Below are positions 52,659 to 63,548 of a stretch of DNA of 64,000 nucleotides, one piece after another. Where the stretch lies: positions 62,001 through 126,000 of the forward strand of contig JAEHOE010000206.1 of the NCBI GenBank assembly GCA_016858145.1. Direction: 5' to 3'. The notes beneath the pieces are model-generated. The model was not told the origin of the DNA, searched no databases, and saw nothing but the letters and a program-made list of their open reading frames with translations. Every line of letters starts with the position of its first letter. Positions within the stretch are counted from its first letter, which is position 1. A program made the translations under genes and the position numbers. The DNA comes from Edaphochlamys debaryana (lineage: Eukaryota > Chlorophyta > Chlorophyceae > Chlamydomonadales).

Positions 52659-52752
52659 CGCCGTCACGGGGAATCGAACCCCGGCCTCCCGCGGTCTGAG
52701 ACCGTGTGAATCCGATGACAGGCGGGGATACTAACCACTATACGATGACGAC
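52659..52752 (-). tRNA. tRNA-Asp(GTC) with 22-nt intron, unit B2
   Basis: Acceptor GTCGTCA/TGACGGC, discriminator G, stem CCCGC/GCGGG, anticodon GTC, intron at 52694-52715 after base 37. Confidence 0.94.
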
Positions 52753-52834
52753 CCCTTGGACTCAGAAGTGACTGAGCTGTCTGATGTGTACCCGGAGGTA
52801 TCTGCACGAGCCCAGGACTGTTCTAGGCGCGGCC

Positions 52835-52907
52835 TTTCGCTACCGGGACTCGAACCCGGGTCTCAGGAGTGAGAATCCTGTATCCTGACCGCCTAGACTA
52901 TAGCGAA
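52835..52907 (-). tRNA. tRNA-Glu(CTC), unit B2
   Basis: Acceptor TTCGCTA/TAGCGAA, discriminator A, anticodon CTC, T-loop TTCGAGT. 82 nt upstream of tRNA-Asp. Confidence 0.95.
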
Positions 52908-53502
52908 CTCGATACCAGTGGGAACAGAGCCACACCGCCCCGGGGTACCCACACCAAAACGCCCGGGGACCCCGCCCCGCCTCTTCCCCCCTCTCCCGCT
53001 TGCCTTCGCTCTTCCTCACCCTCAGTGGAATGGTTTCCTTGGCGTAGAGCGCCAAGCAAGAGCACGCGGGGCCCAAAGGCACGCAGGCCTGCATGCCCAA
53101 AGCTCCAGCGGCCTTGAGGGGTCAAGATGCGGGTGGAGCTGGTACGGGGAGGTGGTGTTCCCCTCCACAGGTAACCCCTACAGCCTCCACCTTTGTGCGC
53201 CTGGGCTCCTGCGGCTGCTCTTCTCGGCAAGAGGGCATCTCGCTCGCTTTACTGCGTGGTGCGGGTAGATGTCCTGGGGCCTCCACCGCACGGCCGTCGG
53301 GCTGTTCATGGCTTAAGGCCCTCCCTTCGGTCGGGACCAACCCGTAGCCATGGCAAGAGTTGTTTCAGCGAGGAAGCGGTGAGGCGGGGAGGCGGTCTGG
53401 CGAGGCAGGAAGGCGGCGAGGCCAGAAGGGGCTCAGGCAGAAGGGTCTGAGGCGGGAAAGCGGCGAGGGGCTGAGGCGGAGAGCGTCCGAGGCAGCAAGG
53501 GT

Positions 53503-55530
53503 CAGCCCGTCCTCCTTCAGGTGTAAGTGAAGGAAAGCCGTCTTTGCGCGCGGCTTGCCTCCCACGCCCCCAAAAGCGCTCCCAAGAGGGCATGCGCAGC
53601 CCGTCCTCTTCAAGCCGCAAGTGGAGGCAAGCCGTGAATGCGCGCCGCTCGCCTCCGACGCCCCCAAAAGCGCTCCCAAGAGGGCATGCGCAGCCCAGCC
53701 TCCTTCAGCCGCAAGTGGAGGCAAGCCGTGATTGCGCGCCGCTTGCCTCCCACGCCCCAGAAAGCGCTCCCAAGAGGGCATGCGCAGCCCGTCCTCCTCA
53801 AGCCGCAAGTGGAGGCAAGCCGTGATTGCGTGCCGCTCGCCTCCGACGCCCCAGAAAGCGCTCCCAAGAGGGCATGCGCTGCCCGTCCTCCTCAAGCCGC
53901 AAGTGGAGGCAAGCCGTGATTGCGTGCCGCTCGCCTCCGACGCCCCAGAAAGCGCTCCCAAGAGGGCATGCGCTGCCCAGCCTCCTTCAGCCGCAAGTGG
54001 AGGCAAGCCGTGATTGCGCGCCGCTTGCCTCCCACGCCCCAGAAAGCGCTCCCAAGAGGGCATACACAGCCCGGCCTCCTTCCGCCACAAGTGGAGGAAG
54101 GCCGTGGCTGCACGCAGCGGCCTGCCTCCCGTGCCAACCAGAGCGAATTTGAGAGGGCGGGTGCAACCCCATCTCCTCATGCCGCGTGTGCGGGGAGGAA
54201 GGCTGTGGCTACACGCGGCGGCTTGCCTCCCACATCCAAGAAGACGAACTTAAGAGGGCGGGTGCAGCCCCGCCTCCTCAAGCCGTATGGAGGGGAAGGC
54301 CGTTGCTACACGCGCCGGCTTGCCTCCCACGCCCAAGAAGGCGAACTCGAGAGGGCGGGTGCAGCCCCGCCTCCTCAAGCCGTGGGGAGGGGAAGGCCGT
54401 TGCTACACGCGGCGGCTTGCCTCCCACGCCCAAGAAGGCGAACTCGAGAGGGCGGGTGCAGCCCCGCCTCCTCAAGCCGTGGGGAAGGAAGGGCCGTTGC
54501 TACACGCGCCGGCTTGCCTCCCACGCCCAAGAAGGCGAACTCGAGAGGGCGGGTGCAGCCCCGCCTCCTCAGGCCGTGGGGAGAGGTAGGCCGTGGCAAC
54601 CCGGCCTTCTGCAGCAACAAGGGGGTAGATGCAGACCCGGCCTCCTTCAGCCGCAAGTGGAGGAAGGCCGTGTTTGCGCGCCGCTTGCCTCCCACGCCCC
54701 AGCCAGGAAGGGCACGCAAGCGGGCAGATGCAGAGCCGGCCTCCTCCAGCCGCAAGTGGAGGAAGGCCGTGATTGCGCGCCGCTTTCCTCCCACGCCCCA
54801 AAACGTGCAGCCAAGGAACCGAACTCAGGAGGGCTGGTGCAGCCCGGCCTCCTCAAGCCGTGTCGGATGAAAGGCCGTGCCTACACGCAGCGGCTTGCCT
54901 CCCATGCGCAAGGACACGCTAGGAAGCGAATCCGACAGGGTGGGTGCAGTCCGGCCTCCTTAAGCCGTGGGGGGAGGAGACCGAGGCTACACGCAGCGGC
55001 TTGCCTCCCACGCGTAAGGAGCCGAGCTCGAGAGGGCAGGTGCAACCCACGCTCCTCAAGCCGTAAGGGAAGGAAGGCCGTGGCTACACGCAGCGGCTTG
55101 CCTCCCATGCGATAGGAAGCAAACCCGAGAGGGCGGGTGCAGCCCGGCCTCCTCAAGCCGTGTGGGAAGGAAGGCCGTGGCTACATGGAGCCGCTTGCTT
55201 CCAACACGCAAGGAACCGAACTCGAGAGGGCATGCGCAGCCCGGCCTTCTCCAGCCGCAAGTGGAGGAAAGCCGTGTGTGCACGCAAGGCTTGCCTCCCA
55301 CGCCCCCGAAAACGCACCCAAGAAAGCAGCTGCAGACCGCAAGAAGATATAAGCCGTGATTGCGTGCCGCGGCTTGCCCCCCAGAAAGGGTTCCCAAGGG
55401 GGCACGTGCAGCCCGGACTCCCCAAGCCGTGTGGGGAGGAAGGCCGTGGCTCTACACAGCGGCTTGCCTCCCATGCGCAAGGAAGTGAGCACGAGAGGAC
55501 GGATGCAGCCCGGCCTTCTCAAGCCGTGGG
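53503..55530. repeat. 94-bp hairpin minisatellite, unit B3 (about 21 copies)
   Basis: As in B2 with one extra copy near 54380. Confidence 0.93.
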
Positions 55531-56304
55531 GGGTGTAGAAGATAACAACGAAGCGAAGCGCTTGGTGGGGGGTGGTGTGAGGCCGGTCGGCTTGAGTCGT
55601 TCACGATGTCCGGATATGGGCACACCACATCGGCCTTAACCGTCAACCACGGAAGCCGCAGAGTGTGACGGATGCAGCCCGGCCTTCTCAAGCCGTGTGG
55701 GTTGGTGTGAGGCTAGTCGGCTTGAGTCTTTCACGATGTCCGGACATGGGCACACCACATCGGCCTGAACCGTCAACCAGGGAAGCCGCAGAGGGTTAAC
55801 GCGAAGACTTGAAGTCGCGAATGGTCGCTGACGACGCGACGTGTTGAAGCGGGCGTGTGGTGCTCGGGGAGGCCGCGGAAATTGAAGATGTGGTCGCGTG
55901 ATCGAACCGCGAACTAAGGATATGTTTTCGCGAAACTCAAGCCGAAAGCACTAAACGTCCGAGATGTCGAAAGCCGAGCGTTCGAGCGCCCGCGTAACCG
56001 TGCCAACTCACAATCTCTGTCCACAAGAAACGGACAAAAAACGCCCAGGTGTCAAGCCGCTGAGAGCCCTCCGCTTCCGCTTCGTTTCGCTGCGCTCCAC
56101 TCCGCGGAGCTACGGGGATGCTGCGGGCGGGCTGTTCATGCTGTCTGGGCGTGCGTGCCTAGCTCTCCCTGCCGCCTCCGCACTGCATAGCTGGCCTCTT
56201 GGCTACGGGGGGTAGCGAGAGAGCTTCCAGTGGTGCTAGTGTTGTGGCTGGCTTACTTCCAATTGCTGCTGCTGCTTCCTTCGTGGAGGGGCAGCCCCTA
56301 GCTA

Positions 56305-56337
56305 CCCTGGCGCAGCAGCACTCTATCCGAACCAAGG
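56305..56337. repeat. Left arm and loop of the 18-bp inverted repeat, right arm deleted
   Basis: The left arm 56305-56322 is intact. The deletion begins 15 nt into the 20-nt loop; the two sides share GA at the junction. Confidence 0.88.
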
Positions 56338-56878
56338 AGAACGGAATCCCCTCCGGCCCACACCAAAAACACGCGTGTTTCAAAACGCGCGCGAGCAAAG
56401 CTAACAACGCGAATCGCCTGCGCATTTGATAGCGTTCTTTCTGTGCTCCAAGAGCGAGCATACCTTGGTTGGCGAACAAAAATGGACTTCCTCGACAGCA
56501 ATTGACACCGCGACAGGCATGCGCGAAACTGTTCGATAGAGGTCCTATTATCTGCAAACAATAGTAAGCATTGTTAGGACGCGGCGTATAGGCTGTAAGG
56601 TGTTGCTTGGTCAAGCGGGTGTGGTCGCCTAAGCCGAAATGTACCCCTGCCTCTCCAGCTCCCTCGCCGCGCGTGCAGGTTTCCTGGCGAAACTGCAGGC
56701 AGACCTGGCGTTCAAGCATGAGAGCACGCACAAGGTGTTATTTGCACCCGTTCGACAGGGCAGAGAACAGGCAGGCCCTCAAGGGCAGGACCCGTCCGTG
56801 CAGGTGGGGATGGGGCCAGCTGCGCGACTCCTGCGCTGTCACTTGCGCAGTGCCTCTGCCTGCCCCCCGTACTCAAAA

Positions 56879-56972
56879 CGCCGTCACGGGGAATCGAACC
56901 CCGGCCTCCCGCGGTCTGAGACCGTGTGAATCCGATGACAGGCGGGGATACTAACCACTATACGATGACGAC
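56879..56972 (-). tRNA. tRNA-Asp(GTC) with 22-nt intron, unit B3
   Basis: Intact, T4 at 56875-56878. Confidence 0.94.
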
Positions 56973-57054
56973 CCCTTGGACTCAGAAGTGACTGAGCTGT
57001 CTGATGTGTACCCGGAGGTATCTGCACGAGCCCAGGACTGTTCTGGGCGCGGCC

Positions 57055-57127
57055 TTTCGCTACCGGGACTCGAACCCGGGTCTCAGGAGTGAGAATCCTG
57101 TATCCTGACCGCCTAGACTATAGCGAA
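57055..57127 (-). tRNA. tRNA-Glu(CTC), unit B3
   Basis: Intact copy. Confidence 0.95.
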
Positions 57128-57722
57128 CTCGATACCAGTGGGAACAGAGCCACACCGCCCCGGGGTACCCACACCAAAACGCCCGGGGACCCCGCCCCGC
57201 CTCTTCCCCCCTCTCCCGCTTGCCTTCGCTCTTCCTCACCCTCAGTGGAATGGTTTCCTTGGCGTAGAGCGCCAAGCAAGAGCACGCGGGGCCCAAAGGC
57301 ACGCAGGCCTGCATGCCCAAAGCTCCAGCGGCCTTGAGGGGTCAAGATGCGGGTGGAGCTGGTACGGGGAGGTGGTGTTCCCCTCCACAGGTAACCCCTA
57401 CAGCCTCCACCTTTGTGCGCCTGGGCTCCTGCGGCTGCTCTTCTCGGCAAGAGGGCATCTCGCTCGCTTTACTGCGTGGTGCGGGTAGATGTCCTGGGGC
57501 CTCCACCGCACGGCCGTCGGGCTGTTCATGGCTTAAGGCCCTCCCTTCGGTCGGGACCAACCCGTAGCCATGGCAAGAGTTGTTTCAGCGAGGAAGCGGT
57601 GAGGCGGGGAGGCGGTCTGGCGAGGCAGGAAGGCGGCGAGGCCAGAAGGGGCTCAGGCAGAAGGGTCTGAGGCGGGAAAGCGGCGAGGGGCTGAGGCGGA
57701 GAGCGTCCGAGGCAGCAAGGGT

Positions 57723-60595
57723 CAGCCCGTCCTCCTTCAGGTGTAAGTGAAGGAAAGCCGTCTTTGCGCGCGGCTTGCCTCCCACGCCCCCAAAAGCGCT
57801 CCCAAGAGGGCATGCGCAGCCCGTCCTCTTCAAGCCGCAAGTGGAGGCAAGCCGTGAATGCGCGCCGCTCGCCTCCGACGCCCCCAAAAGCGCTCCCAAG
57901 AGGGCATGCGCAGCCCAGCCTCCTTCAGCCGCAAGTGGAGGCAAGCCGTGATTGCGCGCCGCTTGCCTCCCACGCCCCAGAAAGCGCTCCCAAGAGGGCA
58001 TGCGCAGCCCGTCCTCCTCAAGCCGCAAGTGGAGGCAAGCCGTGATTGCGTGCCGCTCGCCTCCGACGCCCCAGAAAGCGCTCCCAAGAGGGCATGCGCT
58101 GCCCGTCCTCCTCAAGCCGCAAGTGGAGGCAAGCCGTGATTGCGTGCCGCTCGCCTCCGACGCCCCAGAAAGCGCTCCCAAGAGGGCATGCGCTGCCCAG
58201 CCTCCTTCAGCCGCAAGTGGAGGAAAGCCGTCTTTGCGCGCGGCTTGCCTCCCACGCCCCCAAAAGCGCTCCCAAGAGGGCATGCGCAGCCCGTCCTCTT
58301 CAAGCCGCAAGTGGAGGCAAGCCGTGAATGCGCGCCGCTCGCCTCCGACGCCCCCAAAAGCGCTCCCAAGAGGGCATGCGCAGCCCAGCCTCCTTCAGCC
58401 GCAAGTGGAGGCAAGCCGTGATTGCGCGCCGCTTGCCTCCCACGCCCCAGAAAGCGCTCCCAAGAGGGCATGCGCAGCCCGTCCTCCTCAAGCCGCAAGT
58501 GGAGGCAAGCCGTGATTGCGTGCCGCTCGCCTCCGACGCCCCAGAAAGCGCTCCCAAGAGGGCATGCGCTGCCCGTCCTCCTCAAGCCGCAAGTGGAGGC
58601 AAGCCGTGATTGCGTGCCGCTCGCCTCCGACGCCCCAGAAAGCGCTCCCAAGAGGGCATGCGCTGCCCAGCCTCCTTCAGCCGCAAGTGGAGGAAAGCCG
58701 TCTTTGCGCGCGGCTTGCCTCCCACGCCCCCAAAAGCGCTCCCAAGAGGGCATGCGCAGCCCGTCCTCTTCAAGCCGCAAGTGGAGGCAAGCCGTGAATG
58801 CGCGCCGCTCGCCTCCGACGCCCCCAAAAGCACTCCCAAGAGGGCATGCGCAGCCCAGCCTCCTTCAGCCGCAAGTGGAGGCAAGCCGTGATTGCGCGCC
58901 GCTTGCCTCCCACGCCCCAGAAAGCGCTCCCAAGAGGGCATGCGCAGCCCGTCCTCCTCAAGCCGCAAGTGGAGGCAAGCCGTGATTGCGTGCCGCTCGC
59001 CTCCGACGCCCCAGAAAGCGCTCCCAAGAGGGCATGCGCTGCCCGTCCTCCTCAAGCCGCAAGTGGAGGCAAGCCGTGATTGCGTGCCGCTCGCCTCCGA
59101 CGCCCCAGAAAGCGCTCCCAAGAGGGCATGCGCTGCCCAGCCTCCTTCCGCCACAAGTGGAGGAAGGCCGTGGCTGCACGCAGCGGCCTGCCTCCCGCGC
59201 CAACCAGAGCGAATTTGAGAGGGCGGGTGCAACCCCATCTCCTCATGCCGCGTGTGCGGGGAGGAAGGCTGTGGCTACACGCGGCGGCTTGCCTCCCACA
59301 TCCAAGAAGACGAACTTAAGAGGGCGGGTGCAGCCCCGCCTCCTCAAGCCGTATGGAGGGGAAGGCCGTTGCTACACGCGCCGGCTTGCCTCCCACGCCC
59401 AAGAAGGCGAACTCGAGAGGGCGGGTGCAGCCCCGCCTCCTCAAGCCGTGGGGAGGGGAAGGCCGTTGCTACACGCGGCGGCTTGCCTCCCACGCCCAAG
59501 AAGGCGAACTCGAGAGGGCGGGTGCAGCCCCGCCTCCTCAAGCCGTGGGGAAGGAAGGGCCGTTGCTACACGCGCCGGCTTGCCTCCCACGCCCAAGAAG
59601 GCGAACTCGAGAGGGCGGGTGCAGCCCCGCCTCCTCAGGCCGTGGGGAGAGGTAGGCCGTGGCAACCCGGCCTTCTGCAGCAACAAGGGGGTAGATGCAG
59701 ACCCGGCCTCCTTCAGCCGCAAGTGGAGGAAGGCCGTGTTTGCGCGCCGCTTGCCTCCCACGCCCCAGCCAGGAAGGGCACGCAAGCGGGCAGATGCAGA
59801 GCCGGCCTCCTCCAGCCGCAAGTGGAGGAAGGCCGTGATTGCGCGCCGCTTTCCTCCCACGCCCCAAAACGTGCAGCCAAGGAACCGAACTCAGGAGGGC
59901 TGGTGCAGCCCGGCCTCCTCAAGCCGTGTCGGATGAAAGGCCGTGCCTACACGCAGCGGCTTGCCTCCCATGCGCAAGGACACGCTAGGAAGCGAATCCG
60001 ACAGGGTGGGTGCAGTCCGGCCTCCTTAAGCCGTGGGGGGAGGAGACCGAGGCTACACGCAGCGGCTTGCCTCCCACGCGTAAGGAGCCGAGCTCGAGAG
60101 GGCAGGTGCAACCCACGCTCCTCAAGCCGTAAGGGAAGGAAGGCCGTGGCTACACGCAGCGGCTTGCCTCCCATGCGATAGGAAGCAAACCCGAGAGGGC
60201 GGGTGCAGCCCGGCCTCCTCAAGCCGTGTGGGAAGGAAGGCCGTGGCTACATGGAGCCGCTTGCTTCCAACACGCAAGGAACCGAACTCGAGAGGGCATG
60301 CGCAGCCCGGCCTTCTCCAGCCGCAAGTGGAGGAAAGCCGTGTGTGCACGCAAGGCTTGCCTCCCACGCCCCCGAAAACGCACCCAAGAAAGCAGCTGCA
60401 GACCGCAAGAAGATATAAGCCGTGATTGCGTGCCGCGGCTTGCCCCCCAGAAAGGGTTCCCAAGGGGGCACGTGCAGCCCGGACTCCCCAAGCCGTGTGG
60501 GGAGGAAGGCCGTGGCTCTACACAGCGGCTTGCCTCCCATGCGCAAGGAAGTGAGCACGAGAGGACGGATGCAGCCCGGCCTTCTCAAGCCGTGG
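57723..60595. repeat. 94-bp hairpin minisatellite, unit B4 (about 30 copies, with 470-bp blocks)
   Basis: A block of five 94-bp copies (470 bp) is present three times in a row from about 57764 to 59173, nearly without changes. B2 and B3 have it once. This is a recent higher-order amplification. Confidence 0.93.
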
Positions 60596-61370
60596 GGGGT
60601 GTAGAAGATAACAACGAAGCGAAGCGCTTGGTGGGGGGTGGTGTGAGGCCGGTCGGCTTGAGTCGTTCACGATGTCCGGATATGGGCACACCACATCGGC
60701 CTTAACCGTCAACCACGGAAGCCGCAGAGTGTGACGGATGCAGCCCGGCCTTCTCAAGCCGTGTGGGGTGGTGTGAGGCTAGTCGGCTTGAGTCTTTCAC
60801 GATGTCCGGACATGGGCACACCACATCGGCCTGAACCGTCAACCAGGGAAGCCGCAGAGGGTTAACGCGAAGACTTGAAGTCGCGAATGGTCGCTGACGA
60901 CGCGACGTGTTGAAGCGGGCGTGTGGTGCTCGGGGAGGCCGCGGAAATTGAAGATGTGGTCGCGTGATCGAACCGCGAACTAAGGATATGTTTTCGCGAA
61001 ACTCAAGCCGAAAGCACTAAACGTCCGAGATGTCGAAAGGCGAGCGTTCGAGCGCCCGCGTAACCGTGCCAACTCACAATCTCTGTCCACAAGAAACGGA
61101 CAAAAAACGCCCAGGTGTCAAGCCGCTGAGAGCCCTCCGCTTCCGCTTCGTTTCGCTGCGCTCCACTCCGCGGAGCTACGGGGATGCTGCGGGCGGGCTG
61201 TTCATGCTGTCTGGGCGTGCGTGCCTAGCTCTCCCTGCCGCCTCCGCACTGCATAGCTGGCCTCTTGGCTACGGGGGGTAGCGAGAGAGCTTCCAGTGGT
61301 GCTAGTGTTGTGGCTGGCTTACTTCCAATTGCTGCTGCTGCTTCCTTCGTGGAGGGGCAGCCCCTAGCTA

Positions 61371-61426
61371 CCCTGGCGCAGCAGCACTCTATCCGAACCA
61401 AGGATCCCAGTGCTGCTGCGCCAGGG
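61371..61426. repeat. 18-bp inverted repeat, 20-nt loop, unit B4
   Basis: Arms 61371-61388 and 61409-61426. Confidence 0.9.
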
Positions 61427-61592
61427 TGGTGGAGGCGTGTGGAGGGCTTTCTCCAGTTGGCGATGCCGGTACGTGTGCAGAAGGGTGTGCTGCACTGGCG
61501 GGAGTAGGGTGCTATGCCCCCCAGTGCCGCGCGCATGTGTGGCCACCTCCCGCCCAGAGGGCTGTGTTCCTTGCCTGCCGCCCCTGCAAAAC

Positions 61593-61664
61593 AGGTCCTG
61601 CTGAGATTTGAACTCAGGTTACCAGATTCAGAGTCTGATGTCCTAACCACTAGACCACAGGACC
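61593..61664 (-). tRNA. tRNA-Gln(CTG), unit B4
   Basis: Intact, T4 at 61588-61591. Confidence 0.95.
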
Positions 61665-61711
61665 GCGTGCCCCCCCAGAGGGGAGCAAGAGGACTCTCCC
61701 ACTCGAGAGCC

Positions 61712-61784
61712 TGGAGTCGGAGGGCATTGATCCCCCTACCTGCCGCATGCTAAGCGGCCGCTCTACCATTTGAGCTACGACCCC
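61712..61784 (-). tRNA. tRNA-Ala(AGC), unit B4
   Basis: Intact copy. Confidence 0.96.
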
Positions 61785-61793
61785 AACAGTAGC

Positions 61794-61966
61794 TGCACTA
61801 GCCGAGAATCGAACTCGGGTCTGGTCCGACCTGCGAGCTGCTGGAACGGATGGACCGGCGGAGGAGGGGGGTGGGGGGGATCCCACCACCCACACACCTC
61901 CATTGCCAGGCCCATCCCAGCAGCGTAAGCTGGCAAGGACCTATGCTACCACTATACCACTAGTGC
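61794..61966 (-). tRNA. tRNA-Gly(GCC) with 102-nt intron, unit B4
   Basis: Intact copy, intron at 61829-61930. Confidence 0.93.
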
Positions 61967-61970
61967 GAAG

Positions 61971-62043
61971 CGCCCAATGAGGGGCTCGAACCCTCGACCA
62001 CAAGATTAAGAGTCTTGCGCTCTACCGACTGAGCTAACCGGGC
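61971..62043 (-). tRNA. tRNA-Lys(CTT), unit B4
   Basis: Intact copy. Confidence 0.96.
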
Positions 62044-62571
62044 GGGTTACGGTGCCATCGAGAACGGAATCCCCTCCGCCCCACACCAAAAACACGCGTG
62101 TTTCAAAACGCGCGCGAGCAAAGCTAACAACGCGAATCGCCTGCGCATTTGATAGCGTTCTTTCTGTGCTCCAAGAGCGAGCATACCTTGGTTGGCGAAC
62201 AAAAATGGACATCCTCGACAGCAATTGACACCGCGACAGGCATGCGCGAAACTGTTCGATAGAGGTCCTATTATCTGCAAACAATAGTAAGCATTGTTAG
62301 GACGCGGCGTATAGGCTGTAAGGTGTTGCTTGGTCAAGCGGGTGTGGTCGCCTAAGCCGAAATGTACCCCTGCCTCTCCAGCTCCCTCGCCGCGCGTGCA
62401 GGTTTCCTGGCGAAACTGCAGGCAGACCTGGCGTTCAAGCATGAGAGCACGCACAAGGTGTTATTTGCACCCGTTCGACAGGGCAGAGAACAGGCAGGCC
62501 CTCAAGGGCAGGACCCGTCCGTGCAGGTGGGGATGGGGCCAGCTGCGCGACTCCTGCGCTGTCACTTGCGC

Positions 62572-62857
62572 GTACGACGCGGCCATGCGCGCAGCCGACA
62601 TCATGTCCCCACCATATGGCGCCGCCGCTGCCCCGCCCGGCGGTGCAGCGCCCGTGCCCGCTGGAGCCGCCGGCCCGGCCCCGGGCGCCGCGGCCGCCGC
62701 CCCTCCCGCCCCGCCACCCGCCGCCGCCGCCCAACAACCTCAGCCCTACGGCCCCGACGACGACCTCTGGGACTTCCTCATGCTCGATCCCACCCTCGGG
62801 CCGTACGGTGGCTGGATCCGGTATGGCCTCAACGGCCACGGCAACAGCACAACGTAG
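62572..62857 (+). CDS. 3' end of an unrecognised ORF (Ala/Pro-rich, acidic tail)
   Basis: From the array B breakpoint the plus-strand frame reads DAAMRAADIMSPPYG, an Ala/Pro/Gly-rich stretch, then GPDDDLWDFLMLDPTLGPYG and a stop at 62855-62857. The last 35 residues look like real protein; I do not recognise the family. It may be the C-terminus of a 5'-truncated retroelement ORF, since it starts at a junction and is followed by repeated non-coding DNA. Apparent N-terminal extension into array B is accidental. Confidence 0.4.
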
Positions 62858-63548
62858 GCGAAGCACAGGCTGCCCGCCGCCGTGTGCGGACGCTCCTGCG
62901 TCCTGTTCTCGTATGTGTCTGCGGTTTCCGGTTCGACGTTGGATTCCAGCGTGACCTGGTCGTATGGGGCTCAGCGCTTCGCCCTCCGTTTCGTTTCCTT
63001 TGGCTTTCGGTTTATGCATTTTGTGACAGTCATCCACCACGCGGTGCCCTGGCGTGCTTCTTCCGTTACTGTTGGTGGCTTCAGCTGCTCTGATGGTTGC
63101 TTCGGGGACGTGGTGCTATTATGGAGCTCAGCGCATCGCTTTCCGCACCTTTCTGTTGTTCAGCGTATCAGCCTGGTTTTTGATCAGCCACGCGGAGCCG
63201 TGGCGCACCCCTGGACGCCTTGCCGGGCGCGGGTGCCCAGTCCTGTGTCGTCTCTGGAGTTCTGTGCTGCGGGGGAGATCGGCCTGTCAGGCCACAGGCT
63301 ACGTGGGAGCGTGGCCGGGCAGTTGTACGCGTGTAGGGCGGGGCCCGTGTTGCGGGCAGCCGGGGATCAGCGGGTGCAGCCGGGCTCCGTCGACCCCAGC
63401 CCGCCTTGTGACTTGCTCCTTCGTTGTTGGTCTTTACGGTTGCTGTCCCCTTTTGTTCGACGCAGGACATTTGGTAGTTTGGTTTATCGCGCTTTATCTC
63501 TTGGCCGGCTGTCATCACTGGGGAGCTCAGCGGAGCCCGGACATGTAG
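62858..63548. repeat. Imperfect repeats downstream of the ORF tail
   Basis: A motif around TGG.GCTCAGCGC.TCGC with a long following segment recurs near 62956 and 63120, and a shorter version near 63520 (GGGGAGCTCAGCGG). The region could be a retroelement 3' UTR. Open frames through it are not convincing. Confidence 0.5.

Larger units (their letters stand above)
48536..53308. repeat. Array B, unit B2 (4.77 kb), reference copy
   Basis: All six tRNA genes look intact. The conserved block 50700-51420, between minisatellite and tRNAs, holds an imperfect duplication around GGCTTGAGTC.TTCACGATGT (50716 and 50847) and no recognised gene. The spacer 52908-53308 above tRNA-Glu is likewise unassigned. 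Confidence 0.94.
53309..57528. repeat. Array B, unit B3 (4.22 kb, four tRNA genes deleted)
   Basis: Close to B2 until 56337, where about 650 bp with tRNA-Gln, -Ala, -Gly and -Lys is missing. The sequence resumes at GAACGGAATCC. Confidence 0.94.
57529..62571. repeat. Array B, unit B4 (5.04 kb, 3'-truncated)
   Basis: The minisatellite is expanded. The unit stops at 62571 in the spacer between tRNA-Lys and tRNA-Asp, so tRNA-Asp and -Glu are absent. Confidence 0.93.

Noticed and set aside
48592..60222. Many frames of 93-316 codons across array B, repeated every 94 bp
   Set aside because: The 94-bp period plus lack of stops in GC-rich DNA opens all frames. No frame is favoured and the peptides are repeat translations.
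48730..60595. CRISPR-like array
   Set aside because: Repeats are contiguous without unique spacers, in a eukaryotic genome and without cas genes.
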